The notes under the pieces are model-generated. The model searched no databases. It was not told the origin of the DNA and worked only from the letters and a program-made list of their open reading frames with translations. A stretch of DNA of 64,000 bases. It comes from Chryseobacterium cupriresistens (lineage in GTDB: Bacteria; Bacteroidota; Bacteroidia; Flavobacteriales; Weeksellaceae). Made by a program: the position numbers and the translations under genes. How positions within the stretch are numbered: the stretch's first letter is position 1; every line of letters begins with the position of its first letter. Below, in pieces: positions 15,334 through 24,467 of the stretch. The stretch covers positions 60,400 to 124,399 of the forward strand of contig NZ_JBKKJT010000012.1 in the NCBI RefSeq assembly GCF_046614675.1, read 5' to 3'.

Positions 15334-16359
15334 ATGAAACAACCGTGGATACATAATGCAAAAACAGACTGGTGGTTTATTTTATCGCCGCCTTTTCTGG
15401 TATTGATGATTATCTTTCTATTTCAGAAACAAATTCAGGGGCTGGAAAATCATTATTCCTTTTACACATGGCTTTTCCTGATCGTTTTTGTGGATGTGGC
15501 TCATGTATATTCTACGCTGTTCAAAACGTATTTCGTAAAGGGAGAAATACAGAAAAATAAACTGCTGTATCTGGGAATTCCTGTTTTGAGCTGGATCTTG
15601 GGAATGATCCTGTTCCAGTTGGGTAGCCTGACATTCTGGTCAGTACTGGCATTGATTGCCGTTTTTCATTTTATACGGCAGCAATACGGATTTATGAGAA
15701 TCTATGCGCGCTTTGAACCGGATAACTGGAGCAAAAAAATAGATGAGGTGGCTGTGTATTCCGCAACGATTTATCCGATGCTGTACTGGTTTAAAACGCC
15801 CCGTGCCTTCACCTGGTTTGTCAACAATGAGTTTGACTGGCTTCAAAATCTTCCGGATTATATTACTTTAATTACCATTATCTATTTTGCCATTCTGATT
15901 ATTTGGATTATTAAAACTGTTGTTGAAGCTTTTAAAACAAAAAAAATTAACATTCCGAAAACAGCACTGATCACCGGGACTTTTCTTTCCTGGTATTTCG
16001 GGATTGTTTACTTCAATAATGATCTTCTGTTTACTTTTCTGAATGTGGTTTCTCACGGTATTCCCTATATCGCATTGATCTATATCCGGGAAATAAAGCA
16101 AAAAGAAAATCATCAGCTGAACCGGATGCAGATTTTTAAATCCTTTTCAGGAATATTCCTATTTGTCGGAGTCATTTTATCGTTTGCCTTTCTCGAAGAA
16201 TTCTTGTGGGAAACGCTTGTCTGGAATGAGCACTTTTCCCTGAATATGGTGATCTCAGAAAATCTTTTTCAGTTTCTGGTTCCTTTGTTGGTTGTTCCGC
16301 AGCTCACTCATTATCTTCTGGACGGCTTTATTTGGAGAAAACCAAAAAAAGTTAGTTAA
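15334..16359 (+). CDS. Polytopic membrane protein with conserved-looking His motifs
   Basis: 341 residues with about eight TM helices. Histidines recur near helix ends in motif-like contexts: DVAHVYSTLFKTY, VFHFIRQQYGFMRIY, NVVSHGIPYIALIYIRE and QLTHYLLDGFIWR. This distribution resembles integral-membrane metal enzymes (desaturase, hydroxylase or oxygenase types), but I cannot assign a family. It starts 9 bases after the FAD protein and is last in the operon; the promoter of the next gene lies inside its final codons. With the SpeD, SpeE-like and FAD genes it could modify or transport a lipid-linked amine. Confidence 0.8.
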   Translation: MKQPWIHNAKTDWWFILSPPFLVLMIIFLFQKQIQGLENHYSFYTWLFLIVFVDVAHVYSTLFKTYFVKGEIQKNKLLYLGIPVLSWILGMILFQLGSLTFWSVLALIAVFHFIRQQYGFMRIYARFEPDNWSKKIDEVAVYSATIYPMLYWFKTPRAFTWFVNNEFDWLQNLPDYITLITIIYFAILIIWIIKTVVEAFKTKKINIPKTALITGTFLSWYFGIVYFNNDLLFTFLNVVSHGIPYIALIYIREIKQKENHQLNRMQIFKSFSGIFLFVGVILSFAFLEEFLWETLVWNEHFSLNMVISENLFQFLVPLLVVPQLTHYLLDGFIWRKPKKVS

Positions 16360-16364
16360 CTTTG
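16331..16364 (+). promoter_or_regulatory. Promoter of the GH43 gene
   Basis: TTTG (16331-16334) and TAACTTTG (16357-16364) are separated by 22 bases and fit the Bacteroidota consensus. The element overlaps the end of the preceding gene, and the ATG is 23 bases downstream. This separates the GH43 gene from the membrane cluster. Confidence 0.6.
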
Positions 16365-16387
16365 TCCGGAACGTTTAAAATCTGAAA

Positions 16388-18142
16388 ATGAGACAATATT
16401 TTTTATCATTAACAATTTTTATTGGAATTATTGTTGGAGCCCAGCAGAAAACTTTCTGTAATCCTATCAATATCGACTACGGATATACCCCTTTTGAAGC
16501 CTTTTCCAAGCAGGGAAAGCACCGTGCTACAGCAGATCCGGTAATTGTCAATTTTAAAAATAAACTTTTCCTTTTTTCTACCAATCAGGAAGGATACTGG
16601 TACAGTGATGATATGCTGGATTGGAAGTTTGTAAAAAGGAAATTCCTCAGAGATAACAAATACATCCATGATCTTAATGCCCCGGCAGTCTGGGCAATGA
16701 AAGATACTTTGTATGTGTATGGCTCTACCTGGGAACAGGATTTCCCGATTTGGAAAAGTACTAATCCCACCAAAGACGACTGGAAAATTGCAGTGGATAC
16801 TTTAAAAGTAGGAGCGTGGGATCCTGCATTCCATTATGATGAGGATAAGAATAAATTATATCTGTACTGGGGTTCAAGCAATGAATGGCCATTGCTGGGA
16901 ACAGAAGTGAAAGTAAAAAACCTTCAGTCCGAAGGTTTCGTAAAACCGATTATTAAGCTAAAACCTGAAGACCACGGTTGGGAAAGGTTTGGGGAATACA
17001 ATGATAATGTTTTTCTGCAGCCTTTTGTAGAAGGAGCGTGGATGACGAAGCATAACGGGAAATATTATATGCAGTATGGTGCTCCGGCAACAGAATTCAG
17101 CGGCTATTCCGATGGAGTGTATGTAAGTAAAAATCCTCTGGAAGGCTTCGAATATCAGCAGCATAATCCGTTCTCTTATAAACCGGGCGGTTTTGCAAGA
17201 GGTGCAGGGCACGGAGCGACATTTGAAGACAATTACAAAAACTGGTGGCATGTTTCGACCATCTTTATTTCAACTAAAAATAATTTTGAAAGAAGACTGG
17301 GAATCTGGCCGGCAGGATTTGATAAAGATGATGTGATGTACTGTAACACGGCTTATGGCGATTATCCGACTTATCTTCCCCAATATGCACAGGGAAGAGA
17401 TTTTACAAAAGGTCTTTTTGCCGGATGGATGCTGCTGAACTATAATAAACCGGTGCAGGTTTCATCTACTTTGGGTGGATATCAGCCCAACTATGCGGTA
17501 GATGAAGACATCAAAACGTATTGGAGTGCTAAAACAGGAAATTCCGGGGAATGGTTCCAGACGGATCTGGGTGAAGTTTCTACGATTAATGCCATTCAGA
17601 TCAATTATGCGGATCAGGATGCTGAATTTATGGGAAAAACGTTGGGGAAAATGCATCAATATAAAATCTATGGCTCCAACGACGGGAAAAAATGGAATGT
17701 GATTGTGGATAAAAGCAAAAACATGAAAGATGTTCCTCACGACTATGTAGAACTTGAACAGCCTGCAAAAGCCCGTTTCCTTAAAATGGAAAACCTTAAA
17801 ATGCCAACAGGGAAATTTGCATTAAGCGGCTTCAGAGTATTCGGAAAAGGAGCAGGAAAGCAGCCTGCTAAAGTGGAAGGGTTTGTTCCTTTAAGAGCTG
17901 ACCCGAAAAAATATGGTGAAAGAAGAAGTATCTGGATGAAATGGCAGCAGAACCCTGATGCAGACGGCTATGTAATCTATTTTGGAAAGTCTCCCGATAA
18001 ATTATACGGAAGCATCATGGTATACGGAAAGAATGAGTATTTCTTTACCGGAGCAGACAGAACGGATGCCTATTATTTCCAGATTGAAGCTTTCAATGCC
18101 AACGGAGTTTCTGAAAGAACAGCCGTTGCAAAATCTGAATAA
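16388..18142 (+). CDS. Secreted GH43-family glycoside hydrolase with F5/8 C and Fn3-like domains
   Basis: 584 residues. A signal peptide (about 1-19, ending IIVGAQ) precedes a five-bladed-propeller GH43-type domain (about 20-340) with HRATADPVIV near the start (expected catalytic Asp) and WDPAFHYDEDKNKLYLYWG in a later blade. A discoidin/F5-8 type C domain follows (about 350-490: AVDEDIKTYWSAKTGNSGEW, FLKMENLKMP), then an Fn3-like module (about 500-584). Such enzymes cut arabinose-, xylose- or galactose-containing glycans at the cell surface; the exact linkage is not readable. It faces the convergent esterase gene across a shared hairpin. Confidence 0.88.
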   Translation: MRQYFLSLTIFIGIIVGAQQKTFCNPINIDYGYTPFEAFSKQGKHRATADPVIVNFKNKLFLFSTNQEGYWYSDDMLDWKFVKRKFLRDNKYIHDLNAPAVWAMKDTLYVYGSTWEQDFPIWKSTNPTKDDWKIAVDTLKVGAWDPAFHYDEDKNKLYLYWGSSNEWPLLGTEVKVKNLQSEGFVKPIIKLKPEDHGWERFGEYNDNVFLQPFVEGAWMTKHNGKYYMQYGAPATEFSGYSDGVYVSKNPLEGFEYQQHNPFSYKPGGFARGAGHGATFEDNYKNWWHVSTIFISTKNNFERRLGIWPAGFDKDDVMYCNTAYGDYPTYLPQYAQGRDFTKGLFAGWMLLNYNKPVQVSSTLGGYQPNYAVDEDIKTYWSAKTGNSGEWFQTDLGEVSTINAIQINYADQDAEFMGKTLGKMHQYKIYGSNDGKKWNVIVDKSKNMKDVPHDYVELEQPAKARFLKMENLKMPTGKFALSGFRVFGKGAGKQPAKVEGFVPLRADPKKYGERRSIWMKWQQNPDADGYVIYFGKSPDKLYGSIMVYGKNEYFFTGADRTDAYYFQIEAFNANGVSERTAVAKSE

Positions 18143-18158
18143 ATCAATTTAAAAATAA

Positions 18159-18196
18159 AAAATAACACGTTTTGAGGATTCAGGACGTGTTATTTT
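18159..18196. terminator. Bidirectional terminator between GH43 and esterase genes
   Basis: AAAATAACACGT pairs with ACGTGTTATTTT across a 14-base loop. It serves both convergent genes and includes the esterase stop codon. Confidence 0.7.
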
Positions 18197-19050
18197 ATGT
18201 TTGCTTTCTTAAGAAATGTTTCTATTTTATTGATAAAGAATTCGTCATTTGGATGTTTATCCCAATCCAGGTGCCCACCATTAAATTGATAAGATTCACG
18301 GATAACATGGTTGGCTGTCAAAGCTGAATCCAGTCTTTTTTCTTGTGTAAACGGAATTACGCGGTCCGAATTTCCATAGTAAGATAAAGTAGGAGGGGAA
18401 TCGCTTTTTATCCATTTCACAGGACTGGCAAAACCTATCTTTGATGTTCCGGTTTGAATTATTTCAGGGGCCACAAGTCTGCTTTCTACAAAAGAATACT
18501 CCTGATAGTTTTTAAACCCCGGATCCGAAAGATCTGCAGGACCCACAATATTAATTACAGCTTTTACTTTTTTATCCGCATCAAACTTGTAGGCATACAA
18601 CATCGATAAATGGCCTCCGGCGCTGTTGCCTGATAAAATCACATTGGGATTGTAGCCCAGTTTATTTTTTAATAATTCAGTTACCTTTTTAATATCATTA
18701 GTTTGATTTGGAAGTCCAAAGCTCGTAGCTGAAGCAAGTCTGTAGTTCATATTAACGAAAATATGATCAGGAAATTTCTGCATCATAGAGAGTGTGAAAA
18801 AGGTGAGTTGTGATTTATCTCCAGCCCTCCAGCCTCCACCATGAATCATAATAAAAACATCCTTTTCTTTATTCGTTCGTGCAGATGGAATATAAAGATC
18901 CATAACCTGCTCTGGATTGTTTCCATAGTGAATATTTTCCTCCTTATCAAAGTGGATATCTTTACCAAGCTTTATCTTTTTTTCTTTGCAAGCTGTCCAT
19001 AGAAAAAGGAGGCTGAGGGATATCAAAATAATTTTTATATCTTTTTTCAT
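18190..19050 (-). CDS. Lipoprotein alpha/beta-hydrolase (esterase)
   Basis: 286 residues. A lipoprotein signal (hydrophobic core followed by LWTAC, lipid on the Cys) precedes an alpha/beta-hydrolase of the hormone-sensitive-lipase / acetyl-xylan-esterase-like type. Motifs are the oxyanion MIHGGGWRAGDKS, nucleophile elbow GNSAGGHLS, and the acid and His at SDRVIPF and GGHLDWDKHP. It probably deacylates carbohydrate or small esters at the envelope. Its place next to a secreted GH43 suggests cooperation in removing acyl groups from glycans, which is an inference from position. The gene runs convergent to GH43 and downstream of the two OMP genes, but a terminator separates it from them. Confidence 0.88.
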   Translation of the reverse strand: MKKDIKIILISLSLLFLWTACKEKKIKLGKDIHFDKEENIHYGNNPEQVMDLYIPSARTNKEKDVFIMIHGGGWRAGDKSQLTFFTLSMMQKFPDHIFVNMNYRLASATSFGLPNQTNDIKKVTELLKNKLGYNPNVILSGNSAGGHLSMLYAYKFDADKKVKAVINIVGPADLSDPGFKNYQEYSFVESRLVAPEIIQTGTSKIGFASPVKWIKSDSPPTLSYYGNSDRVIPFTQEKRLDSALTANHVIRESYQFNGGHLDWDKHPNDEFFINKIETFLKKANIK

Positions 19051-19063
19051 AATGATTAAATAT

Positions 19064-19092
19064 AAAAAATCCGCTGAAAAGAATCAGCGGAT
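19064..19092 (-). terminator. Terminator after the tandem OMP genes
   Basis: ATCCGCTGA and TCAGCGGAT form a 9-bp stem; on the minus strand a T-rich tract follows. Confidence 0.75.
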
Positions 19093-19129
19093 ACCGTAAG
19101 AATAATTAAATATGAAGAAAGATAATTCT

Positions 19130-21388
19130 CTATCTTGTTCTGCTTTTGATGGCATCTGATGCCCCTTCGATGTCTCTCACCTTTTTCACTTTCTGGTTTC
19201 CGAAATTGTAGGTAAGGCTTACGATTAAACTTCTGTTGTAACGGTTTTGGTGGATATAATTATAATTTCCGTTCTCCTGAAAGTCTTCAATTTTAACAAT
19301 ATTGGTATTCAGGACATCGTTTACATTCACTGCAAAAGTCCAGTCGTTCCACATTTTTTTAAGACTGAGATCCAGACTCATTAAGTTTTTCAGTGAACCA
19401 AGCTCAATCTGCTGTTTATCTACGAAGAAATAATTAAGTCCGAAGAACCATGTTTTCTTTTTATCAAGACGGATGGTATTATTGGTCTGGATCAGAAGAC
19501 TGGTAGAATTGGTTTTATTGGTGTAGGTTATAAAATTTCCATTAGGTCCTTTGCTATCTTTGAAACGGTCTCCCGTAGTAGGATCCGTATCAAGACTTCC
19601 ATTGTTGATATTATGCTGCACTCCAATATTGAAATTGGTTGTCCAGTACTGTTTGAAAAACGACTTCTGAATACCTACCATGGCCGACATTTCCTGCTTA
19701 TTTCCAAAGTTGGTTCTGATGTATCTCAATGCAGGATTATCACCAATTTTACCATCCGGTGATACCGGGTATCCCTGAAGCGGAACCTGTGTAATGACGT
19801 CCTGAATGTAAGAATGGTTTAAAATCAGGAAATACGAATTTCTGTACATATAGGTAAGTTCCTGATTGTAGTTGGAAGAGGCCTTTACAAACGGATCATT
19901 CTGAGTATAATTATCATCGGTCAGAATATTTTTTACCGGATTAAGTTCCCAGAAACTTGGCCTTCTCATTCTGCTTGAAAAGGAATAGGAAATATTGTTT
20001 TTATCATTAATCGCATAATTCAGGCTGAGATAGGGAAGAAGGTTTTTGTAATTTCTCTCAATTCTTCTAAGGGCTTCTGTGGGAGCGTTGTCAGACGTAC
20101 CAAGACTGTTGGTGATCTCGTATCTGGCACCTACTTTTCCTGAAAGTTTGTCGGAAATTTTTTTCTCCACGGTAAGATAGATTCCGTAGATGTTTTCATC
20201 ATAGATAAAATGGTTGGGTCTTGAATCCGGAGCTGTTACGGGATTAAATGAATAAGTGATGTTTTTAGAATCGTTATCTGTTTTAGTCTTGTTATAATTT
20301 CCACCGACGGAAACGGTAAGATCATTTTTAAACTTTTGATTATAATCCACCATTCCGGAGAAATTATTAATGATCTGCGGAAGGTCCTGAATAACTTGTT
20401 TTGTTCTTGCTCCTACATTTCGGTTGATATCTGAGGTAAAGGTTTGGTTATCCGTAAACTGGAACCTTCTGTAGTTGAGGTATGCTGCATTTACATTCAG
20501 TTTGCTACCCAGAGAATCCGTTTTTAATTCATAGTTTAAATTCACAGAATTGTTATAAGATCGTGTATTCTCTCTGTTTTTAGACCATGTATATTCCGTA
20601 TTCGTTTTTTTTATGGTATTGAATAAATCTACCGTTGAATTATAACTTTTATTGGCCCATGTATTCCATGATAAGGCAAGGTTGCTTTTGTCGTTCAGCT
20701 GGTAATCGATATTCAGATAACCTCCTATGTTTTTATTCGGATCGTCAATATCTCCGGTAGATTCGTTGGAAGTTGTTGAGGTTCCGTTTCTCAGGGTATA
20801 GGTTTGTGCTTCGATATTTTCACCGCCGCTAAGACTGGCACTTACTCCCAGTTTATCTTTTCTGTAATTGGCTGAGAAACTTGCCTGGCTTCCGTTATAC
20901 TTATTGGTTGTGTTAGACATTCTCATGTTTCCGTTGAGACCGTCACTCATTTTTTTCTTTAAAATGATATTGATGATTCCATCAGAAGATTCTACCTGAT
21001 ACTCGCTGCCGGGAACAGTAATCACTTCAATTTTCTGGATATTTTCAGCCGGAGTATTTTTCAGAAACTGAGCCAGTGACTCAGAATCCATATTGCTTTT
21101 TCTTCCGTTGATATAGATCAGAGCATTGTTTTTTCCTGCTATTTTTAATGTTTTATCATCTGTAGAAGATAATAAAGGAGTTTGTTTTAAAAGATCAAAA
21201 GTGGTGTTTCCTTTGGCAACAGGTGATGCTGCCACATCGTATACAAAACGGTCACTTTGCTTTTTGAAAACCTGCTTTGTGATGGTAACACCTTCTATGT
21301 TTTTTGTTTTTGCCGTATCAGATTTCTTCTCTTGTGCAAATGCACAGGTACCGAATACAATTGCCATTGACAAAATTATACGTTTCAT
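19130..21388 (-). CDS. Outer-membrane beta-barrel protein (OMP_b-brl_3, TonB-receptor-like), copy B
   Basis: 752 residues. A signal peptide (ending TCAFA) precedes a plug-like domain (about 30-140: FDLLKQTPLLSS, ALIYINGRKSNMDSESLAQF, IEVITVPGSEYQVESSDGI), then a long barrel with repeated amphipathic strands and the final LTYNFGNQ strand. The N-terminal carboxypeptidase-like regulatory domain of many relatives is absent. About 20 polar residues (KVKKVRDIEGASDAIKSRTR) extend past the last strand, and the same tail occurs in the neighbouring paralogue. Ligand unknown. It lies 46 bases downstream of copy A with no promoter between, so the two are probably one transcript. Confidence 0.88.
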   Translation of the reverse strand: MKRIILSMAIVFGTCAFAQEKKSDTAKTKNIEGVTITKQVFKKQSDRFVYDVAASPVAKGNTTFDLLKQTPLLSSTDDKTLKIAGKNNALIYINGRKSNMDSESLAQFLKNTPAENIQKIEVITVPGSEYQVESSDGIINIILKKKMSDGLNGNMRMSNTTNKYNGSQASFSANYRKDKLGVSASLSGGENIEAQTYTLRNGTSTTSNESTGDIDDPNKNIGGYLNIDYQLNDKSNLALSWNTWANKSYNSTVDLFNTIKKTNTEYTWSKNRENTRSYNNSVNLNYELKTDSLGSKLNVNAAYLNYRRFQFTDNQTFTSDINRNVGARTKQVIQDLPQIINNFSGMVDYNQKFKNDLTVSVGGNYNKTKTDNDSKNITYSFNPVTAPDSRPNHFIYDENIYGIYLTVEKKISDKLSGKVGARYEITNSLGTSDNAPTEALRRIERNYKNLLPYLSLNYAINDKNNISYSFSSRMRRPSFWELNPVKNILTDDNYTQNDPFVKASSNYNQELTYMYRNSYFLILNHSYIQDVITQVPLQGYPVSPDGKIGDNPALRYIRTNFGNKQEMSAMVGIQKSFFKQYWTTNFNIGVQHNINNGSLDTDPTTGDRFKDSKGPNGNFITYTNKTNSTSLLIQTNNTIRLDKKKTWFFGLNYFFVDKQQIELGSLKNLMSLDLSLKKMWNDWTFAVNVNDVLNTNIVKIEDFQENGNYNYIHQNRYNRSLIVSLTYNFGNQKVKKVRDIEGASDAIKSRTR

Positions 21389-21434
21389 GTTGTTTTTATT
21401 TAAGAGTGGATTTAGTGAAATAAGTGGTTATAGA

Positions 21435-23696
21435 TTAGGTTCTTGATTTTACAGCATCATTAGCCGATTTCATTTCCCTTGCTTTTTTCAGTTTCTGATT
21501 TCCGAAATTATAAGTAACCCCTAGGCTCATCAACCTTGGATAATTGAAGTTGGTGATATTGTTAAATTTTCCATCGGGCTGTACGCCTCTAATGCTGTAG
21601 AAACTTTGATTAAATAAGTCACTCACTTCCGCTACAATAGTCCAGTCTCCTGCAATTTTTTTCAGACTGAAATCGAAGCTTTGTCTTGCTCGGATCATAC
21701 CTCCTTCCATGGCAGTCTGGCTGGCAAAGAAGTAATTCACTCCCAGGAACCAGTCTTTTTTAGAAGACAGTCTGATCACATTATTGATGGTTGCAGACAT
21801 ATTATAGTTTTTAACATCAATGATATAAGGATCCACTACTTCAGTTTCTCCCGGAACCGGCATGGAAGTAGGATCTTCAAATACTCCGCCTTTGTAGGTA
21901 ACATATCCCAGATTGACAGAATAATTGGTTGTCCAGATGTCTTTGAACCAGGACTTGTTCATTCCAAGAGTAAGAGCAATTTCCCTGTTTTTACCATAAT
22001 TGGTTCTGATATATCTTAAGAATCTGGTAGTTTCCATAATTGGATTTCCTTTGATATCCTTGATGATTTTCCCGTCAGCATCTTTTTTAGGAGCTGTTAC
22101 CGTTCCCTGCAATGGAATCAGGTCTGAAGCTGCTGCATCTTCCACCATATTAAAACTAAGATTGGCATAGAATGCATTTTTGTACATATAATTTAACTCC
22201 TGATTATAATATTTGGAAGCCAGTATAAATGGATTGTTCTGTGTATAATTGGTAGGAGTAAAATAAGTTCTTGAAGGATTCAGTTCCCAGAATCTCGGTC
22301 TTCTGATTCTGCTGGAGAAAGTATAGCTCAGATTATGATTGGTATTGATGGCGTAGTTTAAATTCAGATAAGGCAGAAGGTTGTTGTAATTTCTTTCAAA
22401 ACCTGTTTTATCTACAATATCCCCGGTGCTTCTGGTCATTTCGTAGCGGGCACCAATCTTTCCGGATATTTTCTCAGTCAGTTTTCTTTCATAGTTCAGG
22501 TAAATTCCAAGAATATTTTCTTTATAAATGAAGTGATTGGTTTGGTTGGGATCTATGATAAATTCCCCCTTTATTAGTTTATCCTGTTTGGTATCGTTAT
22601 CTGTATTGGTGTGATTGTAGCTGATCCCCATTAACCATGTTGCGCCTTTCGCTGTCTTTTTCAGATAATCAATATTGGCTGCATAGTTGTTGATAATTTG
22701 GGGTACCGCCTGATGCAATGCAGAATATTTGTTAATCGTATCATTCGTTAGAGGAAAACTCTCATTGAAGCTTACTTTATCTCTGTTGAACCACAGGTAA
22801 GAAACATTTGATGTAAGTTTACTTCCCAGAGAATCTGTTTTCATCTCATAATTTAAATTGAAAGAATGATTTCTGGTCTGTGCATCCTCGTTATTCACTG
22901 TTCTGTTGTTTAAGACTCCGTTTTGCCAGTTGGTAATATCCAGTACAGAATTGAAACTTTTATTGTATCTCATGTTGTAGGAAAATCCAAGACTGTGTTT
23001 TTTATTGATTTCATAATCAACATTGAAGCCTCCACCAAAATTTTTGTTAGGATCATCATTAAACCCAAAAGACTCATTTCTGAAAGTAGGATCACCGTTG
23101 GACAGCGTATATCTTTGTCTGTCTGTCCAGCTTCCCGTTCTGAAATTGGAATTACCAGACCATTTACCTTGTCTGAAATTAAAAGAAGCTCCTGCATTAG
23201 GGTTATTGTAATAAGCCTGCTCGTTCTGCATTTTCAGCGTTCCGTTGTAGCCGTTGTTTTTGCTTTTTTTCATCACAATATTGATTACCCCTTCTTTAGA
23301 TTCAACCTGGAATTCACTTCCTGGAACTGTAATCACTTCTATTTTCTGGATATCCTCAGAGGGAGTAGACTTCAGCATTTCAATCAACGCCTCAGAATCC
23401 ATATTGGTTTTTTTATTGTTGATATAAATGATTGCATCATTTTTTCCCAAAATCTTCAGCGTCTTTCCGTCAATGCTGGAAATCATCGGTGTTTGTTTCA
23501 AAAGAGTAAAGGTGTTGGTCCCTTTAGCTACAGATGAAGAAGCTACATCGTATACCAAACGGTCACCTTGTTTTTTGAAAACCTGCTTCTTGAGATTCAC
23601 TGCATCAATAGCATTTACTTTCAAACTGTCTTTTTTCTGCTGGGCAGTGATAAGTCCACCGAAAAATAGTGCTGCAATAAGAATTTGAGTCTTCAT
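21435..23696 (-). CDS. Outer-membrane beta-barrel protein (OMP_b-brl_3), copy A
   Basis: 753 residues, clearly homologous to its downstream neighbour along the whole length, so a tandem duplication. A signal peptide (ending GGLITA) and plug segment (FTLLKQTPMISSIDGKTLKI, IIYINNKKTNMDSEALIEM, IEVITVPGSEFQVESKEGV) precede the barrel, which ends LGVTYNFGNQ and continues into a KLKKAREMKSANDAVKSRT tail. The conservation of this tail in both copies is unusual for a barrel that should end on an aromatic residue. The two copies may form mixed complexes or take up related ligands. It is first in the transcript, with a likely promoter at 23746-23777. Confidence 0.88.
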   Translation of the reverse strand: MKTQILIAALFFGGLITAQQKKDSLKVNAIDAVNLKKQVFKKQGDRLVYDVASSSVAKGTNTFTLLKQTPMISSIDGKTLKILGKNDAIIYINNKKTNMDSEALIEMLKSTPSEDIQKIEVITVPGSEFQVESKEGVINIVMKKSKNNGYNGTLKMQNEQAYYNNPNAGASFNFRQGKWSGNSNFRTGSWTDRQRYTLSNGDPTFRNESFGFNDDPNKNFGGGFNVDYEINKKHSLGFSYNMRYNKSFNSVLDITNWQNGVLNNRTVNNEDAQTRNHSFNLNYEMKTDSLGSKLTSNVSYLWFNRDKVSFNESFPLTNDTINKYSALHQAVPQIINNYAANIDYLKKTAKGATWLMGISYNHTNTDNDTKQDKLIKGEFIIDPNQTNHFIYKENILGIYLNYERKLTEKISGKIGARYEMTRSTGDIVDKTGFERNYNNLLPYLNLNYAINTNHNLSYTFSSRIRRPRFWELNPSRTYFTPTNYTQNNPFILASKYYNQELNYMYKNAFYANLSFNMVEDAAASDLIPLQGTVTAPKKDADGKIIKDIKGNPIMETTRFLRYIRTNYGKNREIALTLGMNKSWFKDIWTTNYSVNLGYVTYKGGVFEDPTSMPVPGETEVVDPYIIDVKNYNMSATINNVIRLSSKKDWFLGVNYFFASQTAMEGGMIRARQSFDFSLKKIAGDWTIVAEVSDLFNQSFYSIRGVQPDGKFNNITNFNYPRLMSLGVTYNFGNQKLKKAREMKSANDAVKSRT

Positions 23697-23745
23697 GATT
23701 ATTCTTTTTTAATTAATAGCTTGTATGGTTTGTTATTTAACATTA

Positions 23746-23777
23746 CAAAGATATATAATAAATTTAGTATTATGCAA
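23746..23777 (-). promoter_or_regulatory. Promoter of the tandem OMP genes
   Basis: On the minus strand TTG (23777-23775) and TATCTTTG (23753-23746) are 21 bases apart, fitting the Bacteroidota consensus. The ATG is about 50 bases downstream. Confidence 0.55.
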
Positions 23778-24012
23778 TACAAAGTACTTAAAAATATTTT
23801 TGAATCATCGCAATTGATTGATTGTCAGTTGATAAAAATTTAGTTTAAAATATTGATTGCTTGATCTTTCTGTATAATAAGACAAATAAATGATGCTAAA
23901 TGTTACATCAATGAAAGAAATTATGAAAGAATTTTTTTTAAATTGGATAATTAATATTGGAATTTATCCTCGTAGTTCAACAATTATGTCACAAAGGTCA
24001 TATCCGTAAAAA
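23778..24012. other. AT-rich intergenic region without recognised genes
   Basis: About 235 bases between the OMP promoter and the DUF3817 terminator. No ORF with a ribosome-binding site, RNA gene or strong dyad was seen on either strand. Confidence 0.6.
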
Positions 24013-24036
24013 TAAAAAAGGACCGAAAAGGTCCTT
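24013..24036 (-). terminator. Terminator after the DUF3817 gene
   Basis: AAGGACC and GGTCCTT form a stem with a short A-rich loop. Read on the minus strand it is followed by a T tract. Confidence 0.7.
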
Positions 24037-24047
24037 CATTATATTGT

Positions 24048-24386
24048 TTATTCTCTGTCGAATCGGGCCAGCTTTTTATCTACCCAAACCGTTGCAAAGG
24101 GGAAGAATGCCGATAATAAGGCAAAAACAAAATCTTCATCATCCCAATTATAAATTTTTCTGGCAGGAAGGCAGAGTAGAAGGTAAAGAGTAAAAAATAA
24201 TCCGTGTAAACTACCAATAACACTGATGAAGATGATAGAATATAAATTTTCATCATACCGGATCCAGATCATCGCAACACCATACAATAAAAGACATGAA
24301 ATGGCCTCTGCAAGACAAATCTGCTTAAACCATCTGATGATTTTTTCCTGAGAATATTTTGAGAATATTTTTTCGATGAAGTTCAT
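24048..24386 (-). CDS. DUF3817-type small membrane protein
   Basis: 112 residues with three TM helices (about 22-42, 48-72 and 88-104). The pattern FKQICLAEAISCLLLYGVAM, SVIGSLHGLFFTLYLLLC and LLSAFFPFATVWVDKKL matches DUF3817 proteins, whose function is unknown; relatives are sometimes fused to or located near transporters. It has its own terminator. Upstream is an 81-base gap before nadD, with which it could be co-transcribed. Confidence 0.82.
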   Translation of the reverse strand: MNFIEKIFSKYSQEKIIRWFKQICLAEAISCLLLYGVAMIWIRYDENLYSIIFISVIGSLHGLFFTLYLLLCLPARKIYNWDDEDFVFALLSAFFPFATVWVDKKLARFDRE

Positions 24387-24467
24387 TTCTTAAGATTGTG
24401 GTGAGGGTTAAAAGGTAAGAGTCTTTCTCCAGGCTTGGTTTTAGCCTCTCATTTCTGATTTACAAAA

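Noticed and set aside
22923..23537. 204-codon plus-strand frame
   Set aside because: Antisense to the outer-membrane barrel gene; no domain or signal.
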